DNA of 45,895 nucleotides from a virus. Below, piece after piece: positions 8,033-15,669 of this stretch (the first letter of the stretch is position 1; every line of letters starts with the position of its first letter). The notes below the pieces were generated by a model. The model had not been told where the DNA came from. It saw only the letters and a list, made by a program, of their open reading frames with translations, and made no database searches. The stretch spans positions 1-45,895 of the IMG/VR virus record IMGVR_UViG_3300030108_005478; one strand, written 5' to 3'. Made by a program: the position numbers and the translations under genes.

Positions 8033-8207
8033 ACATATTAAAAAAAATAAAGTCAGTCAAAACAATTAAAGTTAATATGCTCAGGCCACTTGGTAACTTG
8101 CCAATTAGTAGTATAGTCATGAACAAAAATACTAACATATTCCTTAATATGGCATTGATGTAAAGCCTAAAATATTGTTTAGGAACAGCATAATCTAACC
8201 AACTATT
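8019..8207 (-). CDS. small membrane protein (62 aa), unknown
   Basis: From the ATG at 8207, which overlaps the stop of the ferredoxin gene by 5 nt, the product has a polar N-terminus ([20 protein letters not shown]) and two hydrophobic segments ([13 protein letters not shown] and [15 protein letters not shown]), predicting a two-helix membrane protein. A longer frame opens at 8237 but would run deep into the ferredoxin gene. No family recognised; coupling to the ferredoxin gene is visible, function is not. Confidence 0.55.
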   Translation of the reverse strand, partial: NSWLDYAVPKQYFRLYINAILRNMLVFLFMTILLIGKLPSGLSILTLIVLTDFIFFNMFNKK

Positions 8208-8535
8208 CATTTGTACCTTCATCAAAATATTTGTCAAATTTATTATCTTCGCCTGAATATTTTTCGTAATTCTCTAAAGGTTGTTTTTCTTCTGCTATAT
8301 TTGGCCATATGTTGGAGTATTTTTCATTGAGTGCTTTCCATTTTCCATCTTCATCTAGGGAATCAGGGGTAATTGCTTCTTCAGGACATTCTGGCTCACA
8401 AACCCCACAGTCAATACATTCTTCAGGATTTATTACTAACATATTAGGACCTTCATAAAAACAATCAACAGGGCACACAGCAACACATGTGGTGTGTTTA
8501 CACATAATACACTTGTCATTTACTACATATGTCAC
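8203..8535 (-). CDS. fdxA: 7Fe ferredoxin (3Fe-4S/4Fe-4S), FdxA type
   Basis: 110 residues, the usual length of alphaproteobacterial FdxA. Cysteines are C9-x7-C17-x3-C21 with C50 for one cluster, and C40-x2-C43-x2-C46 with C25 for the other; the stretch [20 protein letters not shown] is characteristic. The acidic C-terminal tail is also typical. It is an electron carrier and in a virus would be an auxiliary metabolic gene, perhaps feeding the radical SAM enzymes or oxygenases in this window. Overlaps the gp62 candidate by 4 nt. Confidence 0.9.
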   Translation of the reverse strand: MTYVVNDKCIMCKHTTCVAVCPVDCFYEGPNMLVINPEECIDCGVCEPECPEEAITPDSLDEDGKWKALNEKYSNIWPNIAEEKQPLENYEKYSGEDNKFDKYFDEGTNE

Positions 8536-8981
8536 TTATCGTTCCCGTGTTGCTTCTTGATTTCTGTCCACTCACGTGTAGTTAGTTGAGAATCCAACAC
8601 ATTTAAATCAGCTTGTTTCATTGTGGGATAATAATCTTGTAGTTCTTTCATCTTGGATTTTTCAGATGTTTTTTTCTTTTTGGGATAAAACCATTTGTGA
8701 AACATCTGAAATGTTGACCCACACATGGCAGTCAATCTCCACAGCAATGACTTGTGATTTTTTGACAATGTCCATAGATGTTTATTGACATTTTCGTTGA
8801 CTTCTTCAATGTAGAATTCTTGAATGACTTTGTCTTTGTGTTCCACAGCCGCTGTCCATTTCATTGACATGTATGGTGAATACAATTTCTTATCTTCATC
8901 AGTAAGTCTGTCATACCAAGTTTTATCTCTTGAATCTACTGCTCTCATCATTGACTTGATGTCTAAGAAGTTGCCTGGCAT
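8532..8981 (-). CDS. putative clamp-loader small subunit (gp62-like)
   Basis: 149 residues, helical and basic. The order W..L...DKKLY.PY, then a conserved [27 protein letters not shown] core, then a C-terminal YYP.MK..DL..L...LT..EW.EIKK..G resembles gp62 of T4-like phages, which pairs with gp44 to load the gp45 clamp. T4 gp62 is somewhat longer (187). The assignment rests on pattern and context with UvsW; gp44 and gp45 are not in this window. It could instead be another conserved helical T4-like protein. Confidence 0.5.
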   Translation of the reverse strand: MPGNFLDIKSMMRAVDSRDKTWYDRLTDEDKKLYSPYMSMKWTAAVEHKDKVIQEFYIEEVNENVNKHLWTLSKNHKSLLWRLTAMCGSTFQMFHKWFYPKKKKTSEKSKMKELQDYYPTMKQADLNVLDSQLTTREWTEIKKQHGNDK

Positions 8982-8987
8982 ATTTTA

Positions 8988-9779
8988 TTATAACTTTTGT
9001 TTGACTGTGGAATCAAGTATTTTAAGTTTGGTAATTAGTTTTCTAAATTGATCAGGTAAAAGCATGTTAGGACCATCTGATGGTGCTGAGTTAGGATCAT
9101 TATGGACTTCAAGAAATACTCCTGCTATGCCAAGAGCCACTGCAGATGTACATATAGGATCAACAAATTCTCTGTCACCTCCGGAGGATTGCCCCATACC
9201 TCCAGGTTGTTGTACAGCATGAGTGCCGTCCATTATTACTGGATACCATTCTCGCATGGCGTGTACTCCACGCATATCCACAACAAGATTATTATAACCA
9301 AAAGTAGTGCCTCGCTCTGTAATCATAAAATTTGTGTTAGGTGATTTATTTTTTATATTGTGTACTTCTGAATAGGAAAGAAATTGTCCTTTTTTTACAT
9401 TGACCCATTTACCAGTTTGTCCAGCTGCTAAAATTAAATCTGTTTGTCTACACAAAAACGCAGGGATTTGGATGATATCAACAACTTGAGCGACTGTGTC
9501 AGCTTGATGATGTTCATGTATGTCTGTGATAGTAGGCACAGAAAAACTTTTTGATATTTTTTCAAGTATTTTTAGTCCTTGATCTATACCAACCCCTCTA
9601 GCAGATTTTATAGAAGATCGATTTGCTTTGTCGAAAGATGATTTATACACCCAACGGATCCCTACATCTTCACATATGCCAGCAATTATTTCAGCCATCA
9701 TTATAGCATGTGATTCAGATTCTATCTGACAGGGACCAGCAATAACTTTCAGTGGGGCTTGGTTGTTAAAATTAAGCAT
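8988..9779 (-). CDS. kdsA: 3-deoxy-8-phosphooctulonate synthase (KdsA)
   Basis: 263 residues with the full KdsA fold signature: AGPCQIES at the N-terminus, KSSFDKANRSS, ITDIHE, IPAFLCRQTDL, ITERGTTFGYNNLVVDMR, DGTHAVQQPGG, and EVHNDPNSAPSDGPNML. The enzyme condenses phosphoenolpyruvate with arabinose-5-phosphate to Kdo-8-phosphate, the first committed step to LPS Kdo. The cysteine at residue 17 in GPC suggests the metal-dependent class, since metal-independent enzymes carry Asn there. A complete KdsA inside phage replication genes implies active steering of Kdo supply. Overlaps the upstream gene by 8 nt. Confidence 0.93.
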   Translation of the reverse strand: MLNFNNQAPLKVIAGPCQIESESHAIMMAEIIAGICEDVGIRWVYKSSFDKANRSSIKSARGVGIDQGLKILEKISKSFSVPTITDIHEHHQADTVAQVVDIIQIPAFLCRQTDLILAAGQTGKWVNVKKGQFLSYSEVHNIKNKSPNTNFMITERGTTFGYNNLVVDMRGVHAMREWYPVIMDGTHAVQQPGGMGQSSGGDREFVDPICTSAVALGIAGVFLEVHNDPNSAPSDGPNMLLPDQFRKLITKLKILDSTVKQKL

Positions 9780-10281
9780 GGAATAAACTATTTAAATTTA
9801 CAATATCTGTGTTACGATTTATTTCTTTTATAAAGAAAGCACACTGTGGTTTGTCTTGTTCGGACAACGGCACGGTCAATAATTGATTATTTTTTATTCT
9901 TGGAAAATACCATTCGACTTCGTTATAGATATTAACCATTTTTATTTCAGCGTATTTTGGTAAAGGATCACTAATAGGATTAAAACAAAAAGCATGGAAA
10001 GAACGATCATTGAGAGATGTAATTGGAACAATTTCTAAATCTCCACAATCTGGATCACCTAATAATATGTGCCAATCCAATGGCATCTGAATTCTTTGAT
10101 TGTCTATTTCTAAAACAGCAGCTGGAGAAGAAAATGATTCTAGGTATATTAATGGAATAAAATAAAAGTCAGGATTTTTTATATCATTATTGTCTAGTAT
10201 AGAAAAACGCATATCATCGCTAACTTTGTTAGGGATCTTGTTTAACAAATAACATTTGTTTTCTAGTGTTAATATCTGCAT
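9772..10281 (-). CDS. conserved phage protein of unknown function (169 aa)
   Basis: Soluble, mostly beta-type sequence with a notable central block MPLDWHILLGDPDCGDLEIVP followed by a short FHAFCFNP motif. No catalytic motif is evident. It is transcribed from its own promoter just inside the gap after UvsW and is coupled by overlap to KdsA. I have an impression that similar proteins occur in marine T4-like phages near replication genes, but no name can be given. Confidence 0.6.
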   Translation of the reverse strand: MQILTLENKCYLLNKIPNKVSDDMRFSILDNNDIKNPDFYFIPLIYLESFSSPAAVLEIDNQRIQMPLDWHILLGDPDCGDLEIVPITSLNDRSFHAFCFNPISDPLPKYAEIKMVNIYNEVEWYFPRIKNNQLLTVPLSEQDKPQCAFFIKEINRNTDIVNLNSLFHA

Positions 10282-10289
10282 ATATTTGT

Positions 10290-10319
10290 ATTATATGTTG
10301 ATTTATTTCTGATAGTCAA
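10290..10319 (-). promoter_or_regulatory. promoter ahead of the 169-aa gene and kdsA
   Basis: Leftward -35 TTGACT (10314-10319), 18 nt spacer, perfect -10 TATAAT (10290-10295). The start codon at 10281 follows after 8 nt without a Shine-Dalgarno, so translation is probably leaderless. The -35 box lies inside the last codons of uvsW. Confidence 0.6.
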
Positions 10320-11757
10320 CCTTTGTCACAGTAAAAGGGTACTGCGCCTCACGATAAAATTTTTTACGTTCTGTAAGATGACGCTTAGAAAACTTTGCTG
10401 TAGAACATATATCCCATACTTGAACAAAATCTTTGTCCTGTGCTTTACGTATGCCTCTTCCTATTGATTGTATCACTCTGACAAACGACTTTCCTGGCTC
10501 TATTAAAACAAGATTGAAGATACGTGGCAAGTTTATTCCCACAGCTGCCACGCCATATGTGGCCACAATAACTTTGTCATCTGATATTCTGACTTCATCA
10601 TAGTGTTCTTTTCTTTCATCTGCTTTAGTGGCGCCTCTTACAAACACAGACTCTGGAATAACTTCTGTCAAAAGTTCTCCTGATTTTACTCTATCAACTA
10701 ATACTAAAGTATTTCCAGTTTGTCGCATCTGTTCAACCATTCTACCAATATAATCTATTCTAGCCTGTTTAGTCACAAGATGTGTTTGTTCTTCTCGATA
10801 ATTTTTATAGTCTACATAATCCCACATCTGTAGGATTTCAATTTGACATTTAGCCAACAGTCCTTTGGCCTGTAGTTCGGCGGCCGATACTCTGTTTATT
10901 ACGTCACCTAATGATACGTGTAACGATTTAAATTCATAGTCTGCTTTCGGAACGGTTCCTGTGAGTCCCCAGCGGATTGGCACATAGCCATACACGTTTG
11001 TCAGTAATCTTCTCAGCACATCTGCTTTGGCTTGATGAACTTCGTCAACAATTACACAGACTACATCACGCTTGAATTCTTCAATAAGATCATCCTCAGC
11101 GTTTTGTCTTTTCTTCTCAAGTATATTGAGTGACTGCCATGTACAAATTGTGTGTGTTCTGCCTGGCTCTTTCCTATCACCAAAATATACCCCAACATCT
11201 AGCCCCATGTTAACATAGTCTTCTTCTGTCTGTGTGACTAATGATTTGTTTGGCACAATTATGATTGATCTACCATATGGTTCAATCAGTTTTGATAATG
11301 CCGCTGTTATGATTGTTTTTCCAGCTGCTGTAGCCACTTCTTGTAGACACTGTGGATTATTAATAAAGTTATTAATTACTTCAACTTGGTGATCACGCAA
11401 AATGATTGGTTGTCCCTCCATTGTGTGTCCTTGAGGCCATGTTACATCCGAAAATGTATCTTCTACCACTGGATCAAATTGTAGATCAAATGATTGTCTT
11501 CTGTCATCAAGATCAAATGTATAATTATTTTCTTCAAGTATAGGAACAATTTCTTCTAACAAATTAACGTAAGTAAGACCACCTTGTGTAAAGAAGGACA
11601 CTGTACCATCCCATCTTCCTAGTTTCACAGCAGGCATAAATCTTGCTCCCGGTATTTCATATTTAAATTTATTGGTTAGTTTACGCCTAGTTACCAGATC
11701 AAGCCCATCTAGTTTTACGTTCACTTCATCTTTTATTATGATATTGCAATGAGGCAT
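10303..11757 (-). CDS. uvsW: UvsW-type DNA/RNA helicase
   Basis: 484 residues, close to T4 UvsW (503). Superfamily 2 motifs are clear: ATAAGKT (Walker A, residues 142-148), DEVH (238-241), WGLTGTVP (motif III), and VIQSIGRGIRK (motif VI). The N-terminal about 110 residues hold the small UvsW accessory domain (GARFMPAVKLGRWDGTVSFF). UvsW unwinds R-loops and branched recombination intermediates and switches T4 from origin- to recombination-dependent replication, matching the presence of UvsX and gp32 here. Divergent from the radical SAM gene at 11806 across 48 nt of very AT-rich DNA. Confidence 0.95.
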   Translation of the reverse strand: MPHCNIIIKDEVNVKLDGLDLVTRRKLTNKFKYEIPGARFMPAVKLGRWDGTVSFFTQGGLTYVNLLEEIVPILEENNYTFDLDDRRQSFDLQFDPVVEDTFSDVTWPQGHTMEGQPIILRDHQVEVINNFINNPQCLQEVATAAGKTIITAALSKLIEPYGRSIIIVPNKSLVTQTEEDYVNMGLDVGVYFGDRKEPGRTHTICTWQSLNILEKKRQNAEDDLIEEFKRDVVCVIVDEVHQAKADVLRRLLTNVYGYVPIRWGLTGTVPKADYEFKSLHVSLGDVINRVSAAELQAKGLLAKCQIEILQMWDYVDYKNYREEQTHLVTKQARIDYIGRMVEQMRQTGNTLVLVDRVKSGELLTEVIPESVFVRGATKADERKEHYDEVRISDDKVIVATYGVAAVGINLPRIFNLVLIEPGKSFVRVIQSIGRGIRKAQDKDFVQVWDICSTAKFSKRHLTERKKFYREAQYPFTVTKVDYQK

Positions 11758-11805
11758 GTTTAAATATAATATAACATACTAAACATGAATTTACAACTTA
11801 GATAA

Positions 11806-13221
11806 ATGAAACTAACAATTGCGTCTATACCTTGGAGTGATACAGAATCTCCTTTATTAGCGCCAGCACTATTAAAATCAATGTGTATGAGCAAAGGCAT
11901 AAACACTACCGCTATAGATCTTAATCAAGAAGTGCTGAATTTTGTTAAGACAAAATTACCAAATAGATATTATGAAATACAATCAGCACTGATACAAAAT
12001 CACAATAAATGTAATCCTGATGAAGTAAAGATAATAATTGAATTTATGGCACAGAGGATTTTACAATACAATCCTACACATATAGCTCTATCGCTTTTAA
12101 CGTATGCTAGTCAATTTATTTGTGAATGGCTTTGTTTTTATTTTAGAAGACATCATCCAAATATTAAACTTATTATAGGTGGTCCTGGAGTGTTTAACAC
12201 ATTAGGTACTGAAATGGGATTTGGCGATAGATTACTTGCACAAAAACAAATCGATTATTATATTAAAGGAGATGGTGATGAAACACTGCCTGAGATAGTA
12301 CTTAAAAATCCTGTTACTTTACCAGGAGTCAATAACATAGATTGGGAACAACTAGATAGTTTGAATGATAAACCATATCCTATGTACGATGATTACGACT
12401 GGAGTGTGTACCAAAATCAAAGTATTGGAATAGTTGGCTCAAGGGGTTGTGTGCGTAAGTGTTCTTTCTGCGATATTCATCAGCATTGGAAAAAATTTCA
12501 ATGGCGCACTGCTGAAGACATATTTGCCGAACTAGTATATCAAAATAAATCCACAGGTGTAACAAAGTTTAAATTTCAAGATTCTTTAATAAATGGTAAT
12601 CAAAATGAATTTATGAAACTTATGAGATTGTTAAGTGAATATAATGAACAAAACAAAGATGCCAAAATAGAATGGTCAAGTTTTTTTATTTTTAGGCCTG
12701 AAAGGCAAATGACAGAAAGAGACTGGGAACTAATCAGTCATAGCGGAACTTTTTTAATTGTGGGTGTTGAATCATTGGTAGAAGATGTAAGGATGCACAT
12801 GCGTAAAAAATTTACTAATAAAGACTTAGACTATTGTTTGAGAATGTGCCAAAAATTTAATATATCAGTTGGTATGATGTTAATTGTTGGGTATGTAACA
12901 GACAATGAAGATACAAATTTAGAAACTATTCAATGGTTTGAAAAGAACAAAAAATACGCTGGTAATCCTATAAAATATGTTACATTTGGAGGAGGACTAG
13001 GAATACTACCTGGTACTGAAATTTTTAGAAGGCGTGATGAATTTAACATTATTCTAAATGACGTGAATTTTGATCATCAATGGCAAACAAAGGACGGAAC
13101 TAATACACATGATATTCGAATGAGATGGATGCGTCAACAACAATCTGCTTGTATTAAAGCAGGATTCAATGACAAAGGCAGAGTTGATAATCATTTATTA
13201 ATGGAAATGGAAATGAAGTGA
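11806..13221 (+). CDS. radical SAM enzyme with B12-binding-like N-domain (copy A)
   Basis: 471 residues. Residues 1-190 resemble the Rossmann-like domain of B12-binding radical SAM proteins (LLTYASQF..., IGGPGVF, YYIKGDGDETLPEI) but lack the DxHxxG cobalamin-histidine motif. The radical SAM cluster motif is C215-x3-C219-x2-C222 in SRGCVRKCSFCD, followed by HQHWKKFQW. A second, diverged copy is at 35620-37053 with the same post-cluster motif, and each is followed by a homologous small gene. The reaction is unknown; relatives methylate or rearrange unactivated carbons. It is coupled (GTGA overlap) to its partner gene. Confidence 0.85.
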   Translation: MKLTIASIPWSDTESPLLAPALLKSMCMSKGINTTAIDLNQEVLNFVKTKLPNRYYEIQSALIQNHNKCNPDEVKIIIEFMAQRILQYNPTHIALSLLTYASQFICEWLCFYFRRHHPNIKLIIGGPGVFNTLGTEMGFGDRLLAQKQIDYYIKGDGDETLPEIVLKNPVTLPGVNNIDWEQLDSLNDKPYPMYDDYDWSVYQNQSIGIVGSRGCVRKCSFCDIHQHWKKFQWRTAEDIFAELVYQNKSTGVTKFKFQDSLINGNQNEFMKLMRLLSEYNEQNKDAKIEWSSFFIFRPERQMTERDWELISHSGTFLIVGVESLVEDVRMHMRKKFTNKDLDYCLRMCQKFNISVGMMLIVGYVTDNEDTNLETIQWFEKNKKYAGNPIKYVTFGGGLGILPGTEIFRRRDEFNIILNDVNFDHQWQTKDGTNTHDIRMRWMRQQQSACIKAGFNDKGRVDNHLLMEMEMK

Positions 13222-13643
13222 CAAAAGTTTGCTTTAGCATTTACAGTAGCAATTATCACGGATCTATGTCTGCTAAATTTGTTGCTAATAAAAAGATATT
13301 GCACACTGTAAAAAAATTTAGTGCAGGTATAAACAATGTATCAATTGACGTTGAGTTACCAACAACAATTAATATTATTACTGACGGTAAAGACAACAAC
13401 AATGACACGTTGTTAGATGACAAGGGTAACGTGATTAAGGATAAATTTTTAAGGATTGATGAGATATCTATAGATAAAAAACCAATAGACACAAACGCAC
13501 TTTACAAGATTATTAAAATCCATACTGTAGAAAAACAATTGATATATTCGAATTATGTGGGATTCAACGGCGTCACTTCTATCAATCTAGAGTATTCAGA
13601 TAGCCTGATTGCTCATTTACAGATTAATAGTTTACTTGGTTAA
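13218..13643 (+). CDS. small beta-rich partner of radical SAM copy A
   Basis: 141 residues beginning at GTG (13218), overlapping the radical SAM stop by 4 nt. Strand-rich with no cysteine cluster. Residues 63-102 (DTLLDDKG..IKDKFLRIDEISID...) align without gaps to the partner of copy B at 35217-35633, and both end with a GF/SFNG..SINL strand. The D..D...DK.L.I..I.ID pattern faintly recalls calcium-dependent carbohydrate-binding beta-sandwiches, which is a weak hint only. It may bind the substrate of the radical SAM enzyme. Confidence 0.65.
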   Translation: MTKVCFSIYSSNYHGSMSAKFVANKKILHTVKKFSAGINNVSIDVELPTTINIITDGKDNNNDTLLDDKGNVIKDKFLRIDEISIDKKPIDTNALYKIIKIHTVEKQLIYSNYVGFNGVTSINLEYSDSLIAHLQINSLLG

Positions 13644-13666
13644 TTGTGTTAGGATTTTTTTCCAGA

Positions 13667-13709
13667 ACTGCTGAGCCCATTTAGACTCAGCAGTATAAAT
13701 TATTTTTTT
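13667..13709 (+). terminator. terminator after the radical SAM pair
   Basis: A perfect 9 bp stem, ACTGCTGAG (13667-13675) with CTCAGCAGT (13686-13694), 10 nt loop, then a T run at 13703-13709. It lies between two convergent transcripts; the T run favours rightward termination. Confidence 0.65.
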
Positions 13710-13737
13710 AACGTTTGATATTCTTATTAAACGTAAT

Positions 13738-14064
13738 TTAGACAGCAATTGCTTCTGATTGTTCTTCAATTACAGTTTCCTCAGCAACAGGAGTTTGTGC
13801 TTGGATTTCTGCTGTAATTGCCTTAGAAGTTTTTGTAGCGATACCTGTAAATCTCATCACAGTACCATCTTCTAATATTTTAAAGGAACCAGCAGTTTTA
13901 GATACTCCTTGTTCGTCTAACTTTTTAACCACTCCGTTTATTGTTCCTTCGTGGGTTGTTTTGCCTTCAATAAACATGTAAGTTCCTGAATTTCCTTTGT
14001 ATGTTGTACCTTCATGGCAAAGTGTTGACTTTATTTGTTCTAAGACTAATTGTGCGTTTGTCAT
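13738..14064 (-). CDS. small soluble protein with its own regulated promoter (108 aa)
   Basis: Unrecognised. The N-terminal 80 residues are compact (MTNAQLVLEQIKSTLCHEG... FKILEDGTVMRFTGIATKT) and the tail is acidic and low in complexity (VAEETVIEEQSEAIAV). It is the last gene before the terminator region, has a clear Shine-Dalgarno (GAGG, 12 nt before ATG), and a strong promoter containing a palindrome. Promoter strength suggests high expression, perhaps early in infection. A nucleic-acid-associated role is possible but unsupported. Confidence 0.6.
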   Translation of the reverse strand: MTNAQLVLEQIKSTLCHEGTTYKGNSGTYMFIEGKTTHEGTINGVVKKLDEQGVSKTAGSFKILEDGTVMRFTGIATKTSKAITAEIQAQTPVAEETVIEEQSEAIAV

Positions 14065-14096
14065 TGTTGTTACCTCTTAATTTATTTTATATTTTT

Positions 14097-14125
14097 ATTA
14101 TATGGTATTATACCAAATTAGTCAA
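14097..14125 (-). promoter_or_regulatory. promoter with a palindromic operator in the spacer
   Basis: Leftward -35 TTGACT (14120-14125), 17 nt spacer, -10 TATAAT (14097-14102). The spacer contains a perfect 13 bp inverted repeat TGGTATTATACCA (14103-14115) abutting the -10 box, a position where a bound protein would block RNA polymerase. A leader of about 25 nt with a Shine-Dalgarno follows. Confidence 0.65.
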
Positions 14126-14139
14126 CCAATAAAAAAGTG

Positions 14140-14499
14140 TTATTTTTTGCGAGATTTATTATGAATGTTTTCTTTTAGAAAGTCCAATAACCATGGATTA
14201 TCTTTGAATACACCCATTAACCAATTGGTCATGGAGTTAACTGCTTGTTCTTCATCTTCACTGTCATACAAAGGACCGCCTTCTGCGTTCAATGAAGAAT
14301 GATACACAATGGCGTGAATTATTTCATGCACTAATGTGTTAGCTAGATCTTGGCCCTGTGCTTCTTCTTGGATTTCAATTTTGTTTTGACGAACAATGTA
14401 TTGTCCCCAATAGTCAGAATTATTTTTTACAAATGAAACTTTGACTCTTTGTAGATCAACATCTTTCCATCCTATTTTAATTTTATCAGGTAGTTTCAT
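14140..14499 (-). CDS. zinc metallopeptidase-like protein (HExxH)
   Basis: 119 residues with H58-E59-x2-H62 in NTLVHEIIHAIVYH, the zinc-binding helix of gluzincin and SprT/ImmA-type peptidases. The third ligand may lie in the acidic DSEDEEQAVNSM segment. Small single-domain HExxH proteins are common in phages; targets are unknown. Its start overlaps the end of the upstream gene by 14 nt, and a T4-late box 6 nt upstream suggests additional late transcription. Confidence 0.7.
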   Translation of the reverse strand: MKLPDKIKIGWKDVDLQRVKVSFVKNNSDYWGQYIVRQNKIEIQEEAQGQDLANTLVHEIIHAIVYHSSLNAEGGPLYDSEDEEQAVNSMTNWLMGVFKDNPWLLDFLKENIHNKSRKK

Positions 14500-15172
14500 T
14501 TTTTGTATTTATATGCGTATTTAATTCATTGTATTGCCATGTGGAACAGTTGTCAAGATTCAAGAAATCACCTGGTATTTCGCAGTCAACAAAAATCCAT
14601 TGTATCGTTGGATTATTGATCATTAATTTGTAAATTTCTTTTGCCCAAACTGTCTGATCAACATTTTCAGTGCTTGATTTATAAGCATTGGTGTCTTTGT
14701 ATACATTATTATTAGGCCCATTCAAGGTACAGTCGAACCCTAAGCAGATTAACTTTTTATGGCCATCATGAATCGCAACATGCATAGCAGTTCCGCCTGC
14801 TCCAAGATATTGATTATGGGGAATCAAATGACTGGCACCTTGATACTTCAACATGTTACTTCTATTTGTGTAAACAATGCCTTTTTGGGGATAGTCATTT
14901 GCTATCACTTCTTGATACATAGGGGCATCAATGACAACTAAAAAATTTGGATCATAATCTCTATATAAAGCATTACAACCATATGTGTCATTAGGAAGGC
15001 ATGTGAGATCAAAGCCTTGTCTTGATTCGCCATTACCTATGATATAAGCATCCTTATCTTTAGTATCATTAAAGACAGTCCGTGGCATCCACTTTTTATC
15101 AAAGTATTTCTTACCTTGTCTAATGGTTATTGAGTCAATTATTTCTTCGCCTTGATAGTTGGATAGCACCAT
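14486..15172 (-). CDS. DUF115/MptE-like or sialyltransferase-like glycan protein
   Basis: 228 residues from the ATG at 15172, whose first base is the last base of the peroxiredoxin stop (TAATG). The segment AYIIGNGESRQGFDLTCLPNDTYGCNALYRDYDPNFLVVID, then HNQYLGAGGTAMHVAIHDGHKKLICLGFDCT, follows the layout of DUF115 (MptE-like) proteins and CstI-type sialyltransferases: a glycine-rich first loop, a cysteine/asparagine turn and a late GFD turn. These families act on nonulosonate or flagellin glycans. Part of the glycan operon; substrate unknown. Confidence 0.55.
   Translation of the reverse strand: MVLSNYQGEEIIDSITIRQGKKYFDKKWMPRTVFNDTKDKDAYIIGNGESRQGFDLTCLPNDTYGCNALYRDYDPNFLVVIDAPMYQEVIANDYPQKGIVYTNRSNMLKYQGASHLIPHNQYLGAGGTAMHVAIHDGHKKLICLGFDCTLNGPNNNVYKDTNAYKSSTENVDQTVWAKEIYKLMINNPTIQWIFVDCEIPGDFLNLDNCSTWQYNELNTHINTKNETT
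14506..14513 (-). promoter_or_regulatory. T4-type late promoter box before the metallopeptidase
   Basis: Exact TATAAATA on the leftward strand, inside the last codons of the upstream gene, 6 nt before the ATG at 14499. Transcription from it would be leaderless or nearly so. A chance match cannot be excluded. Confidence 0.4.
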
Positions 15173-15669
15173 TATAGTTTTTTTAAACAATTTTCTGCAG
15201 ATGATACATCTAAATCACGTTCATCTACAACCATGTCTACTATCTTTCCTTTTTTTATGATTGCGGCAAATCGTTTTGATCTTTTTCCTAAGATACCCAT
15301 GTCTGTCAGTAGTCCTAGTTGCTCAGTAATTTCTCCAAAAGGATCAGACGCCATTGTAATTTTTGATCCTTCGAAATTTACAAAGTCAGCAAATGCACTC
15401 ATGACATGTGGATCATTCACACTCATACAAATAATTTCTTGAATGCCTTTTTTGTAAAAACTATTTTCATTTTTTACAAATCCTGGTAAATGCTTTTCTG
15501 TACAGGTAGGAGTAAATGCCCCGGGAATCCCAATTAATATAACATTTCTATCTTCTATGTATTGATCAAGATTAATACTTTCGATTTCGTCATTTGTTTG
15601 ATTGACTAAATGTATTTCACCTGAAGGAACTTGTTTAGAATCATACTGTTCAAAATCAAAAAGTGACAT
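15172..15669 (-). CDS. peroxiredoxin, Prx5 type
   Basis: 165 residues, standard Prx5 length. The peroxidatic motif GIPGAFTPTCTEKHLPGF places C56, with P-x3-T-x2-C intact; SVNDPHVMSAF and FAAIIKKGKIVDMVVDE are also typical. It reduces hydrogen peroxide and alkyl hydroperoxides with thiol donors in the cytosol. Its position at the distal end of a glycan operon is unusual; it may protect iron-sulfur or radical SAM enzymes encoded here. Overlaps both neighbours by one nucleotide. Confidence 0.9.
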   Translation of the reverse strand: MSLFDFEQYDSKQVPSGEIHLVNQTNDEIESINLDQYIEDRNVILIGIPGAFTPTCTEKHLPGFVKNENSFYKKGIQEIICMSVNDPHVMSAFADFVNFEGSKITMASDPFGEITEQLGLLTDMGILGKRSKRFAAIIKKGKIVDMVVDERDLDVSSAENCLKKL

